Assembly: GCA_036506495.1 (NCBI GenBank)
Contig: DASXRQ010000012.1
Location: 1-9,267 of the forward strand
Direction of reading: 5' to 3'
From: DASXRC01 sp036506495
Lineage (GTDB): Bacteria > Actinomycetota > Actinomycetes > Mycobacteriales > Micromonosporaceae
Length of the DNA stretch: 9,267 bases
The stretch's first letter is position 1. The number at the start of each line of letters is the position of its first letter. The notes beneath the pieces were generated by a model. That model was not told the DNA's origin, made no database searches, and saw only the letters and a program-made list of their open reading frames with translations. The position numbers were made by a program, and so were the translations under genes. Positions 1-5,665 of this stretch are shown in pieces.

Positions 1-16
1 GCGACCGGGCGGTCGG

Positions 17-275
17 TCAGTTGGGTTGGAGGATGCGGCGGCGGAGGAGGCCGAATTTCGCGCGGCCGTACATCTGCCGTTTCAGCATTTTGACTCGGTT
101 GACCTGGCCCTCGACCGCGCCGGAGCTCCAGGGCAGGGTCATCCAGCGGTCACTGCGGCCAGGTCGCGTTGCAGGCCTTTCGCGAACGAGTGCAGCGGCG
201 GTAGCTCGCCGGCGAGTACGGCGGCGATCCACTGCGGGAGCAGGGCGCCGCGCCCGGACTGGTCCAGTCCCGAGG
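17..275 (-). pseudogene. ISL3-family transposase, C-terminal remnant with frameshift
   Basis: Read on the minus strand, the last 42 codons carry the typical end of ISL3-type DDE transposases: LPWSSGAVEGQVNR, then KMLKRQMYGRAKF, and a close in RRRILQPN before TGA at 19-17. The glutamate in SGAVEG belongs to the family's catalytic DDE set. Immediately upstream, in a different frame, the family sequence continues (PQWIAAVLAGELPPLHSF, then KGLQRDLAAVTAG) and runs into TGA. One base appears to be missing near 140-145, where the two frames join. Homology fades near 275, about where a DUF2255 gene begins on the other strand. The N-terminal zinc-binding and most of the catalytic region are absent. 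It cannot make an active transposase. The longer open frame that continues to 1291 on this strand is only a shadow of the reductase gene. Confidence 0.85.
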
Positions 276-289
276 CGGCCCGGAGCGCC

Positions 290-547
290 GGCGACGAGTT
301 CTATGTCCATTCGGCCCGCGGCCCGGCCAACCCCTGGTTCGGACGAGCCCTGCGCAACGGCACCGGCCGTATCCGGGCCGGCGACCTGGAACGCGACGTG
401 ATCTTCGCCGCGGCCGACCCCGACGCCCACACTGACATCGACGCCGCCTACCACGCCAAATACGACCGTTACGGGGCCGCCATCGTCGGGTCTGTCGTGG
501 GGGAGAAGGCCCGGGCGGTGACCATCCGCCTGGTGCCCCGGGCCTGA
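290..547 (+). pseudogene. DUF2255 family protein, 5'-truncated
   Basis: This is the C-terminal two thirds of a DUF2255 protein, a small soluble family of unknown function usually about 120-130 residues long. Visible family features are GDEFYVHSARGP, then PWFGRALRNGTGRIRAGDLERDV, a central DPDAHTDIDAAYHAKYDRYG, and the ending RAVTIRLVPRA before TGA. About 40 N-terminal residues and the start codon are missing. The open frame does continue upstream, but there it encodes the antisense of the ISL3 transposase remnant, so the gene was probably cut by that element or by a deletion at its edge. It lies 51 bases ahead of an aldo/keto reductase on the same strand, so the two were probably co-transcribed before decay. 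DUF2255 assignment is from remembered family pattern. Confidence 0.75.
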
Positions 548-598
548 TCGGAACGACCCGCGTATCCGCATCCTACTGACGCAAAAGGAGACCAAGTC

Positions 599-1486
599 AT
601 GTCCACCAGCCCGCGACTGACCTTGAACAACGGCGTCGAGATCCCCGCTGTTGGGTTCGGCGTATTCCAGACCCCTCCGGAGGAGACCCGCTCCGCCGTT
701 GAGGCGGCACTTGCCACCGGCTACCGACACATCGACACCGCCGCGGCCTACGGCAACGAACGGCAGGTCGGCGAGGCCGTCGCCAAGTCCGGCGTCGACC
801 GCTCCGACGTCTTCCTGGAGACCAAGATCTGGATCAGCGACTACGGGTACGACCAGACCCTGCACGGCTTCGACAAGAGTGCCCGCAAGCTCGGCGTCGA
901 CCAGGTCGACCTGCTGATCCTGCACCAGGCGTTGCCGTCGGAGTTCGACAAGACCCTGGAGGCCTACCGTGCCCTGGAGACGCTGCTGGCCGACGGCAAG
1001 GTCCGCGCCATCGGCGTCAGCAACTTCATGGTCGACCACCTGACCGCGCTGCTCGAGAAGGCGACGGTCGTGCCCGCGGTCAACCAGATCGAGGTGCACC
1101 CGTACTTCACCCAGCGCGAGGTCCAAGCCTTTGGCGCCGACCACGGCATCCTCACCCAGTCGTGGTCGCCCATCGGCGGCATCACCTTCTACCGCGACGG
1201 CAACCACACCAGCACCCTGCAGGACCCGGTCATCCGAGAGATCGCCCAGGCGCACGGCAAGACCCCCGCGCAGGTGATGCTGCGCTGGCACCTGCAGTAG
1301 GGCCGCTCGGCGATCCCCAAATCGACCCGCCCGCAGCGGATCGCGGAGAACTTCGACATCTTCGACTTCGAGCTCACCAGCGAGCAGCTCGCCGCGATCG
1401 ACGGACTCGACACCGGCCAGCGCGGCGGCCCCGAGCCTGCCGACATCACCCTCGCGAACTTCGGCAGGCCGATCCCCGAGGCCTGA
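599..1486 (+). pseudogene. Aldo/keto reductase with internal amber stop
   Basis: NADPH-dependent aldo/keto reductase of the 2,5-diketo-D-gluconate reductase (DkgA/YtbE-like) type, a cytosolic TIM-barrel enzyme that reduces aldehydes and ketones. The start is ATG 599 with AAAAGGAG at 583-590, eight bases upstream. The catalytic tetrad is visible as D46 (in HIDTA), Y51 (AAYGNE), K76 (LETKIW) and H109 (LLILHQ). The AIGVSNF motif is at about residues 137-143. Codon 234 is TAG (1298-1300), where the family has glutamine or a similar residue in the context LQ-x-GRSAIPKS. The frame stays perfectly open after it for another 61 codons: GRSAIPKSTRPQRIAENF, a tail rich in family residues, and a close at GRPIPEA before TGA 1484-1486. 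A single CAG-to-TAG change explains this. The 233-residue product would lack the last barrel elements and the IPKS loop that binds the NADPH 2'-phosphate, so it is probably inactive unless the stop is read through. The physiological substrate cannot be deduced. Confidence 0.85.
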
Positions 1487-1490
1487 GACT

Positions 1491-1519
1491 AGGGCCGCCC
1501 GGTCTCACCGGGCGGCCCT
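1491..1519 (+). terminator. Strong hairpin after the aldo/keto reductase, likely terminator
   Basis: A perfect 13-bp inverted repeat, agggccgcccggt and its complement accgggcggccct, encloses a three-base loop (ctc). It starts four bases after the TGA at 1484-1486. There is no T-run behind it, which is common for actinobacterial terminators, so termination is inferred from stem strength and position. It separates the reductase from the next gene fragment. Confidence 0.75.
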
Positions 1520-1527
1520 CACCGAAC

Positions 1528-1647
1528 ATGCAGGCGGAACAACATGCGTACCGCAAGCTCGGCCAGCTGGAGGTTTCCCGGATCGGCCTGGGCGCGACGG
1601 GCATGTCGCACGGCTACACCGGTGTGAGGAAGCGGGGCCACCCCTGA
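1528..1647 (+). pseudogene. Second aldo/keto reductase, N-terminal fragment
   Basis: From ATG 1528 the frame reads MQAEQHAYRKLGQLEVSR, then IGLGATGMSHGYTG, and ends at TGA 1645-1647 after 39 codons. The pattern YRKLG-x-LEVS-x-IGLG-x-x-GMSHGYTG is the first beta strand and cofactor-facing loop of YhdN/AKR13-type aldo/keto reductases, a different subfamily from the reductase just upstream. Full-length members are about 320-330 residues, so roughly 90 percent is missing. I found no continuation in other frames of the following 100 bases. It is therefore a deletion remnant and not a single frameshift. The true start could lie a few codons away. No clear ribosome binding site is seen. Confidence 0.7.
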
Positions 1648-1747
1648 AATTCGGCACGGGACGACCGGACCTCTACGACACCGGCGCAACGCCGCGAGCA
1701 GCTCGGGCACCGCCGGCGCGGCGCACCGCCGAAGTGGTGCAGGCGGC

Positions 1748-2012
1748 GTGTACATCGTGCTGTTCCCGTCCGGCTTCACCAGCGCAGTGTTCGTGCCCGC
1801 GCAGACCATGCCGACCTGGCTGCAGCCGTTCGCCGCGCACCAGCCGGTCACCGTCACCGCGAACGCGGTCCGCGGCCTGATCCCCGGCCCGGGCGGCTAC
1901 CGCCGGGTCCACGGTGGCCGGCCAGGTCGCCCTGTCGCTGCTGCGGGCGACGGCGATCACCGCGGTGTGCATCCCGCTCGCGGTGCACGCCTTCCGCCGC
2001 ACCGTCGCCTGA
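1748..2012 (+). pseudogene. ABC-2 type transporter permease (DrrB-like), C-terminal fragment, frameshifted
   Basis: The fragment reads VYIVLFPSGFTSAVFVPA, then QTMPTWLQPFAAHQPVTV and TANAVRGL. This is the conserved FxSxxFVP...TMPxWLQ...NPVT..xAVRxL segment of ABC-2 permeases that export drugs or lipids together with an ATPase partner. Around 1890-1908 the frame must change by +1. It then continues STVAGQVALSLLRATAIT and ends CIPLAVHAFRRTVA before TGA 2010-2012, the usual last transmembrane helix and basic tail. The first four or five helices and the ATPase partner gene are absent from the window. With 5' loss and a frameshift it cannot be functional. Confidence 0.75.
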
Positions 2013-2039
2013 CACCTGCACTTGGAAAGGAGTACGCGG

Positions 2040-2119
2040 ATGGGGGAGGACGCGACCGCCCCCAGCCGTCGGCTGTGGGACCGGATGGCACCCGCTACGA
2101 CCGGGACATCGGTCGGGTC
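2040..2119 (+). pseudogene. Probable class I SAM methyltransferase, N-terminal fragment, frameshifted
   Basis: An AAAGGAG ribosome binding site at 2026-2032 precedes ATG 2040 by seven bases. The frame reads MGEDATAPSRRLWDRMAP. Adding one base near 2091-2094 restores RYDRDIGRV, giving the pattern LWDRMAPRYDRDIxR, which is common at the N-terminus of small UbiE-type SAM-dependent methyltransferases. The glycine-rich SAM-binding motif that should follow is not found, and a hairpin begins at 2128. The gene starts 27 bases after the ABC-2 permease stop, an operon-like spacing. Assignment rests on a short N-terminal motif and is tentative. Confidence 0.45.
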
Positions 2120-2127
2120 TCGCAACC

Positions 2128-2155
2128 TCGGCCTTCGAGCCTTCTCGAAGGCCGA
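2128..2155. terminator. 12-bp perfect hairpin, possible terminator
   Basis: tcggccttcgag (2128-2139) is followed by a four-base loop (cctt) and its exact complement ctcgaaggccga (2144-2155). It closes the strip of + strand gene fragments and would also face minus-strand transcription coming from the excisionase gene. No T-run on either side. A terminator role is inferred from stem strength and position. Confidence 0.45.
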
Positions 2156-2280
2156 TGAGCGAGAGCCAGGACGGACGGGTGCGCCAGGCCGGTTCCAACG
2201 GCGTACCGGCTATCGGAGTGGACAGTCTCCCTGTGGATAGCGTCCGTGGTTTGACCTGCCCCACCTGCACCGAGGTTCCG

Positions 2281-2318
2281 ACGCACGGATGCGTGAGTCT
2301 AGCCTGCGAACGCTAGAC
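2281..2318. repeat. Two adjacent inverted repeats downstream of the excisionase gene
   Basis: acgca-cgga-tgcgt occupies 2281-2294. It is followed two bases later by gtctagc-N8-gctagac (2297-2318, 7-bp perfect arms). Both sit in the 243-base stretch 2157-2399, which holds no recognisable gene. The larger one could be an operator, a terminator for the minus-strand excisionase gene (about 80 bases past its stop), or part of a recombination site. The sequence alone does not decide. Confidence 0.4.
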
Positions 2319-2399
2319 GAGGCCGTGACTGGATCTGCGGTGAAGGCTGGGGCCGAATGGCCCACAGTAGATTGGCGTCTGCGGCGGCACACCGTAGGT

Positions 2400-2657
2400 T
2401 CATGTGGAATCGAGCGCAGTCAGTAGCGCGGGGATGGGGACAATGTAGCGGCGGCCCACTCTGATTATCTTGACGGGGAACTCACCGGCTTTGGCCAGTT
2501 CGTACGCCTTGGTGCGGCCGATGCCGAGGATCGCCGCTGCGGTTTCGACGTCGGTGGTGGTGCCGAGCGTGCGGACGGATTCGATGGTCCAGATCTTGTC
2601 GCCGGCACTCTTGCCGGTGGTCGGGCGTTGGTCGCCGGTGTTCAGAAGAGGAGTCAT
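2400..2657 (-). CDS. Excisionase-type helix-turn-helix DNA-binding protein
   Basis: An 85-residue protein with an HTH_17/AlpA-like (MerR-superfamily winged helix) domain at about residues 36-81. TDVETAAAILGIGRTKAYEL forms the helix-turn-helix, and the wing is FPVKIIRVGRRYIVPIPALL. In actinobacterial integrative elements and phages such proteins bend DNA at the attachment site to direct excision, or act as small regulators. I chose ATG at 2657 because AAGGA lies about six bases upstream. An in-frame ATG at 2717 would add 20 residues with no good ribosome binding site and no family resemblance. In typical elements an integrase gene follows closely. Here the sequence downstream (2157-2399) contains none, so the gene is probably a leftover of an integrative element. 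It may also act as a stand-alone regulator. Confidence 0.75.
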   Translation of the reverse strand: MTPLLNTGDQRPTTGKSAGDKIWTIESVRTLGTTTDVETAAAILGIGRTKAYELAKAGEFPVKIIRVGRRYIVPIPALLTALDST

Positions 2658-2743
2658 GGCGTTCCTTGGGTGGTGGATGATTCGAGACCGCGGCTCTTTG
2701 GGATCCGATGCACACACCCCGAACCGATGACTCCTTTACTCGG

Positions 2744-2767
2744 CCAGTTATGCTTACTGGCGACCAG
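2744..2767. promoter_or_regulatory. Overlapping palindromes upstream of the excisionase gene
   Basis: ccagtta-tgc-ttactgg (2744-2760, six of seven arm positions pairing) overlaps ctgg-cga-ccag (2757-2767, perfect 4-bp arms). They lie 87-110 bases upstream of the excisionase start. On the minus strand the first palindrome includes taagcataact, which is AT-rich for this region and could hold a -10 element. Position and symmetry suggest an operator. No regulator can be named. Confidence 0.35.
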
Positions 2768-3415
2768 GGTAAACGCGCTTGAGCATGCCGCTGACCCACA
2801 TGACTACTGGGGAAATGAGGGAGTGGCGGCGAGCCGCAGGCAGCGTGAGTCTTAGAAGAAACTGCAGGTCAGCGCCCATTTTTGGGCGTGCTCGGTAAGC
2901 TGGACCGCTGGGTTGCCGGTTGCATGCCGTTCGCGGACCGCTTGACTCGGCGCGATCCGTCCTCGCCGACCCGGAGGACGGCGAGTTCGGCACGCCACCC
3001 CGTTCCATCGGTCGACGTGGATATCGTTGAACCGCCTGAGAAGCCGCCTGAACCCGGTGAGCCAGCCGAGCGATTCCTACCGCGACGGCTTACATCCACG
3101 GTCTCACCGAGACATTGGCCGTCGAGCTTGTCGGACTCGAGATCATGGCGATCGCGGTGGCTGTGGGTACCAAAAACTCATCCGGTTCTCTGGCCTGGCC
3201 CTTCGCCTGCCAACCTGATCGAGTTGCCCGAATCGTCTGAACGCATTCAGGAATGCACTTCGAAACTTGAACACGCTCAACTCCGGCACGCCATCGCTAG
3301 GCAAGCATCTGACTCTGCCCAGGTCACGGGCTTGGCTGAGTAATGGCACCCCACACGCGTCGCAAACGGCCGCGATCTTCGGGCGGCACCCGTAAGGATG
3401 ACGGCGTCGCCTGAC

Positions 3416-3435
3416 AGATAGCCAGCCTGCTATCT
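3416..3435. repeat. 7-bp inverted repeat upstream of the TPR gene
   Basis: agatagc-cagcct-gctatct is perfectly symmetric with a six-base centre, and lies 77 bases before the TPR gene start. The run ctttacaaag follows directly. It may be an operator or a weak hairpin. Nothing distinguishes the two. Confidence 0.35.
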
Positions 3436-3511
3436 CTTTACAAAGATCGTCGTCACCGGAGAAGAGACTCGGTGGCCGTCAACAGAGCGACCGCAGGTAG
3501 GGTGACGGCTC

Positions 3512-3931
3512 GTGCCGAAGACATTGACCGCCCGGGATAGAGCTGTTGAGCTTGAGCAGGATGCGGTCAGGTATCCGGGGGAGTGTTACGAAATCCTCCT
3601 CGAGGCCGCCGAGGCGTGGCAGGAAGCGGGCGAGCCTGACCGTGCCGTCGCCCTGTGGCTTGAGGTGATCGAAGCCTGCGGTGAGGACGCCGGCTTCGCT
3701 CGGTACGAGCTGGTGGAGCTGTGCTTCGAGCGGGGCCGGGATGCTGAGGCGTGGGAGCATCTGCGGGCGTTGGATGACGGCTCGGCGGATGCTGGGCCGG
3801 CCGCGCTGGTGGCTGAGTTGCTGGCGCGTCGCGGTCACGACGAGGCCGCGCTGCAGTGGTTCAACCGGGCCATCGTCGCCCTTGGTGCGGACGAACTGGC
3901 CGCGATCGGCCAGCCTGGCGGCACCCGCTGA
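3512..3931 (+). CDS. Tetratricopeptide-repeat protein, probably 3'-truncated
   Basis: A 139-residue, acidic, alanine-rich, all-helical protein with TPR-like helix pairs: ECYEILLEAAEAWQEAGEPDRAVALW (residues about 24-49), then FARYELVELCFERGRDAEAWEHL, then ALVAELLARRGHDEAALQWFNRAI (about 95-118). TPR repeats mediate protein-protein contacts. The partner is unknown. The start is GTG 3512, with agggtga about nine bases upstream. From memory, similar actinobacterial proteins run some 40-60 residues or more past the LAAIGQPGG segment. Here the frame stops two codons after it (TR, TGA), so the 3' end may have been lost when the region rearranged. It converges on the minus-strand operon, with a 35-base gap and no clear shared terminator. 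Function is not assignable beyond the fold. Confidence 0.65.
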   Translation: MPKTLTARDRAVELEQDAVRYPGECYEILLEAAEAWQEAGEPDRAVALWLEVIEACGEDAGFARYELVELCFERGRDAEAWEHLRALDDGSADAGPAALVAELLARRGHDEAALQWFNRAIVALGADELAAIGQPGGTR

Positions 3932-3966
3932 TCGTGCTGGTGCGAGGACGTCGTCGATCTCGCTGA

Positions 3967-4194
3967 TCACCGAACAGGTGGGCAGCCAACTGCGCCTCGC
4001 ACCGAGCGGAGCTCGAGGAGGGTGGCGCCGATGTCGCGGAGACCGGCGAGCACGCCGTGGAGCTGCGCCTGGTCGGCCACCGGTCCCGCGAGCGTGCTGG
4101 TGCCGTCGTCGTTGCGGCAGATGGTGAGCCCGCCGAGCCGCTCGGACCAGTGGTCGTCGAGGTGGCCGTCGACCCGGATCTCGTAGGCGGTCAC
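3967..4194 (-). CDS. 75-aa conserved hypothetical protein, last gene of membrane-protein operon
   Basis: A small soluble protein with no signal peptide or membrane helix. It begins with a strand-like VTAYEIRVDGHL, then GLTICRNDDGTSTLAGPV, a helix DQAQLHGVLAGLRDIG, and a final strand LLELRSV. This beta-beta-alpha-beta order and the TxLxGPVxDQAxLHGVLxxLRDxGxxLLEL pattern resemble a small actinobacterial family I recall only as hypothetical. The GTG start overlaps the stop of the DUF2306 gene in GTGA (4194-4191), so the two are translationally coupled and the start is well supported. A cytosolic accessory to the upstream membrane proteins is plausible by context only. No catalytic residues are evident. 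Confidence 0.7.
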   Translation of the reverse strand: MTAYEIRVDGHLDDHWSERLGGLTICRNDDGTSTLAGPVADQAQLHGVLAGLRDIGATLLELRSVRGAVGCPPVR

Positions 4195-4868
4195 GACGGA
4201 ACTCCGACGAGGCGCGCACGGGCGGACGCCCGCGGCCGGCGGATCACCCACTCGGCGACGGCCAGGTTGATGACCCAACCCGCTGCCTTGAAGAGGTCGC
4301 CGCGGACGCCGCCGGTGCCGAACAGCGCACCGCCGAAGCCCTCGGTAAACACTTGCGTCCCCGCCGCGAGCCCGATGGCGTAGGCCCGGATCATCCACGC
4401 GCGATGGGCGGGGATGTCGTGGTGGCGGACGCCGACGAAGCCAAGGATCAGGCAGGCGACCATCGCCGAACCGGCCACGAGACGCAGGACATAGAGCAGG
4501 TCCCCGGTGCCGGGCTGAGGTGCGAAGAACAGCGTGAGCCACATCGCCGACCCGGCGACCAGCAGCCCGGTCACGGCGAGGACGCGCCCGGCCCGCCGGT
4601 GCCAGTCCAGGTGCCGGCGCCGGAACTGCGGGACGAACTGGAACGCGCCGACCAGGGCGTAGAGGGTGGCGCCCACGATGTGCACCACCAGCGCCGTCGG
4701 GAACCCGGCGAACCGCTCGTCGGCCGGCAGCACCGCCGGGCCGCCCGCGAGCTGGATCAGCCGCAGCGTTCCCGCGGTGAGAGGGATGGCGGACAGGGCG
4801 ACGAGAGCCGCCGGGACCGGCCAGCCGGCGGTGCCGGCGGGCCGACCCACAGAGGTGCGGGGAGTCAT
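4191..4868 (-). CDS. DUF2306 domain integral membrane protein
   Basis: A 225-residue predicted inner-membrane protein of the DUF2306 family (function unknown). About six hydrophobic segments are visible near residues 17-38, 58-80, 95-116, 122-147, 156-176 and 194-210. Family hallmarks are the DWHRRAGRVLA motif (H90), WLTLFFAPQPGTGDLLYVLRL, HRAWMIRAYAIGLAAGTQ (H155) and GWVINLAVAEWVIRR near the end. H63, H90 and H155 lie at membrane edges and are candidates for a cofactor or metal site, which is inference. I chose ATG 4868 because it overlaps the preceding gene's stop in ATGA (4868-4865). The frame is open further upstream, but that part is a shadow of the preceding gene. The stop in turn overlaps the next gene's GTG. 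Length matches the family. Confidence 0.85.
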   Translation of the reverse strand: MTPRTSVGRPAGTAGWPVPAALVALSAIPLTAGTLRLIQLAGGPAVLPADERFAGFPTALVVHIVGATLYALVGAFQFVPQFRRRHLDWHRRAGRVLAVTGLLVAGSAMWLTLFFAPQPGTGDLLYVLRLVAGSAMVACLILGFVGVRHHDIPAHRAWMIRAYAIGLAAGTQVFTEGFGGALFGTGGVRGDLFKAAGWVINLAVAEWVIRRPRASARARLVGVPS

Positions 4869-5545
4869 CGGGACACCGACTCGCGGACGGAGCGAGTGGC
4901 CACGGTCACGACGGGCACGTCCGTGTGGTTGCGCCACAGGGACACGCCGAGACCGATGAGCGCGATGCCCTCCGGGACGGCGAACGGCCGGTTGAACGCC
5001 TCGGGCAGCACCGCGAGAGCAGCCGTCGCCACGGTGCTCACCGCGAGCAGGGCGGCGGCCCAGCGAGCCAGGACGCCGGTGCGGAACAGGGCGATGCCGA
5101 AGAGCAGACCGCCCAGGATGTAGCCGGCGCCGGCGACGTCGAACAGGATCTGGAGCCCGCCGATGTCCCCCGTCGGTGTGCCGCCGTTGGCCGCGGCCAC
5201 GACGTCGTTCACGAAACCCGGCTCGGTGCTCACCAGGTTGGGCAGAACGGTGGCGGCGATGAGCTCGACGCCGAACATCGCCAGGTAGCCGACGGCGAAG
5301 ACCAGGTAACCGGCCAGGCCGAGGACGCCGGCCTTGCCGTGCTGGCGCAGGTACGTTCCGGTGATGCCGGCGAGGGCGAGTGCGGCCATCACGGTCTTGG
5401 CGCCGCTGCGCGCCACCCACTGGGTCGTCTCGGTGGTGAACGCGTCACTTCCCGGGTGGCCGATCTGGACGGCGACGAAGATGGACCCGGCGACCGCGGC
5501 TGCGGCGGCGGCGGCCTTCGTGAGGCCGGTGGCGGTGATGGTCAT
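4865..5545 (-). CDS. Six-helix integral membrane protein, first gene of the operon
   Basis: 226 residues. An N-terminal alanine-rich hydrophobic segment (about 9-27) could be an uncleaved signal anchor. Further helices lie near 50-67, 73-101, 131-155, 160-180 and 190-205. A polar loop between the third and fourth helices contains LPNLVSTEPGFVND and GGTPTGDIGG. The overall layout recalls DUF4386-like membrane proteins, but I cannot assign the family with confidence. The start ATG 5545 has AGGAG five bases upstream (complement of 5551-5555). It heads a three-gene operon with 4-base overlaps and follows the LuxR regulator after 119-120 bases, which suggests that regulator controls it. Substrate and role are unknown. 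Confidence 0.75.
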   Translation of the reverse strand: MTITATGLTKAAAAAAAVAGSIFVAVQIGHPGSDAFTTETTQWVARSGAKTVMAALALAGITGTYLRQHGKAGVLGLAGYLVFAVGYLAMFGVELIAATVLPNLVSTEPGFVNDVVAAANGGTPTGDIGGLQILFDVAGAGYILGGLLFGIALFRTGVLARWAAALLAVSTVATAALAVLPEAFNRPFAVPEGIALIGLGVSLWRNHTDVPVVTVATRSVRESVSR

Positions 5546-5565
5546 GTCGGCTCCTGAGCCTGGAG

Positions 5566-5584
5566 GCCGGACCTGATGTCCGGC
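5566..5584 (-). promoter_or_regulatory. Leader hairpin before the membrane-protein operon
   Basis: gccggac-ctgat-gtccggc forms a perfect 7-bp stem with a five-base loop, 20 bases upstream of the ATG at 5545 and just before the AGGAG ribosome binding site. It could affect translation or mRNA stability, or end some readthrough from the LuxR gene. The role is inferred. Confidence 0.35.
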
Positions 5585-5609
5585 GATGTCCAGGACGGTA
5601 GGAAGCGAC

Positions 5610-5638
5610 GTGATGAGGCCACATCACCATCCGATGTG
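5610..5638 (-). promoter_or_regulatory. Candidate operator of the membrane-protein operon
   Basis: An 18-bp palindrome gtgatg-N6-catcac (5610-5627) overlaps a second repeat cacatc-N7-gatgtg (5620-5638). On the minus strand it lies 65-93 bases upstream of the operon start. TACCGT (complement of 5597-5602) could be a -10 element, which would put the palindrome around -35. No good -35 hexamer is seen, consistent with a promoter that needs an activator. The adjacent LuxR protein is the natural candidate to bind here. That is inference from position. Confidence 0.4.
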
Positions 5639-5665
5639 ACCCGCTTGGTGATCCTGCGCCCAGAG

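Larger units (their letters stand above)
2658..3511. other. Stretch without a supportable gene
   Basis: About 850 bases separate the excisionase start from the TPR gene. Open frames exist on both strands (the longest is + strand 2882-3343), but none shows a family I recognise, a convincing ribosome binding site or consistent codon bias. The local base usage is more even than in neighbouring genes, as expected of decayed or non-coding DNA. A short + strand run at about 3085-3240 has weak short-chain-dehydrogenase flavour (IHGLTETLAVEL) and no intact surroundings. Other structure: imperfect palindrome 2744-2760, hairpin cgccca-tttt-tgggcg at 2873-2888, short repeat gcatt-cagg-aatgc at 3243-3256, and 7-bp inverted repeat at 3416-3435. 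Confidence 0.6.

Noticed and set aside
17..1291. A 424-codon open frame on the minus strand
   Set aside because: Only the last part (17-about 275) carries transposase sequence. The rest is antisense to DUF2255 and the reductase, and reads as low-complexity G/V/D/R typical of shadow frames in GC-rich DNA.
1298..1300. TAG as pyrrolysine or programmed recoding
   Set aside because: No recoding structure or pyrrolysine machinery is visible, and nearby genes are decaying. A nonsense mutation or sequencing error is simpler, so recoding is kept only as a remote alternative.
2240..2420. A tRNA or att site next to the excisionase gene
   Set aside because: No T-loop consensus with matching acceptor stem could be found, and no direct repeat of an att core is visible inside the window.
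2882..3343. A 153-codon + strand open frame as a possible gene
   Set aside because: No family resemblance, no convincing ribosome binding site, and mixed composition. A run of charged and proline residues (VDVDIVEPPEKPPEPGEPAE) is suggestive but not enough.
3241..3470. Possible CRISPR or tandem repeat array among the short repeats
   Set aside because: The repeats are single inverted repeats of different sequence and no regularly spaced direct repeat is present.
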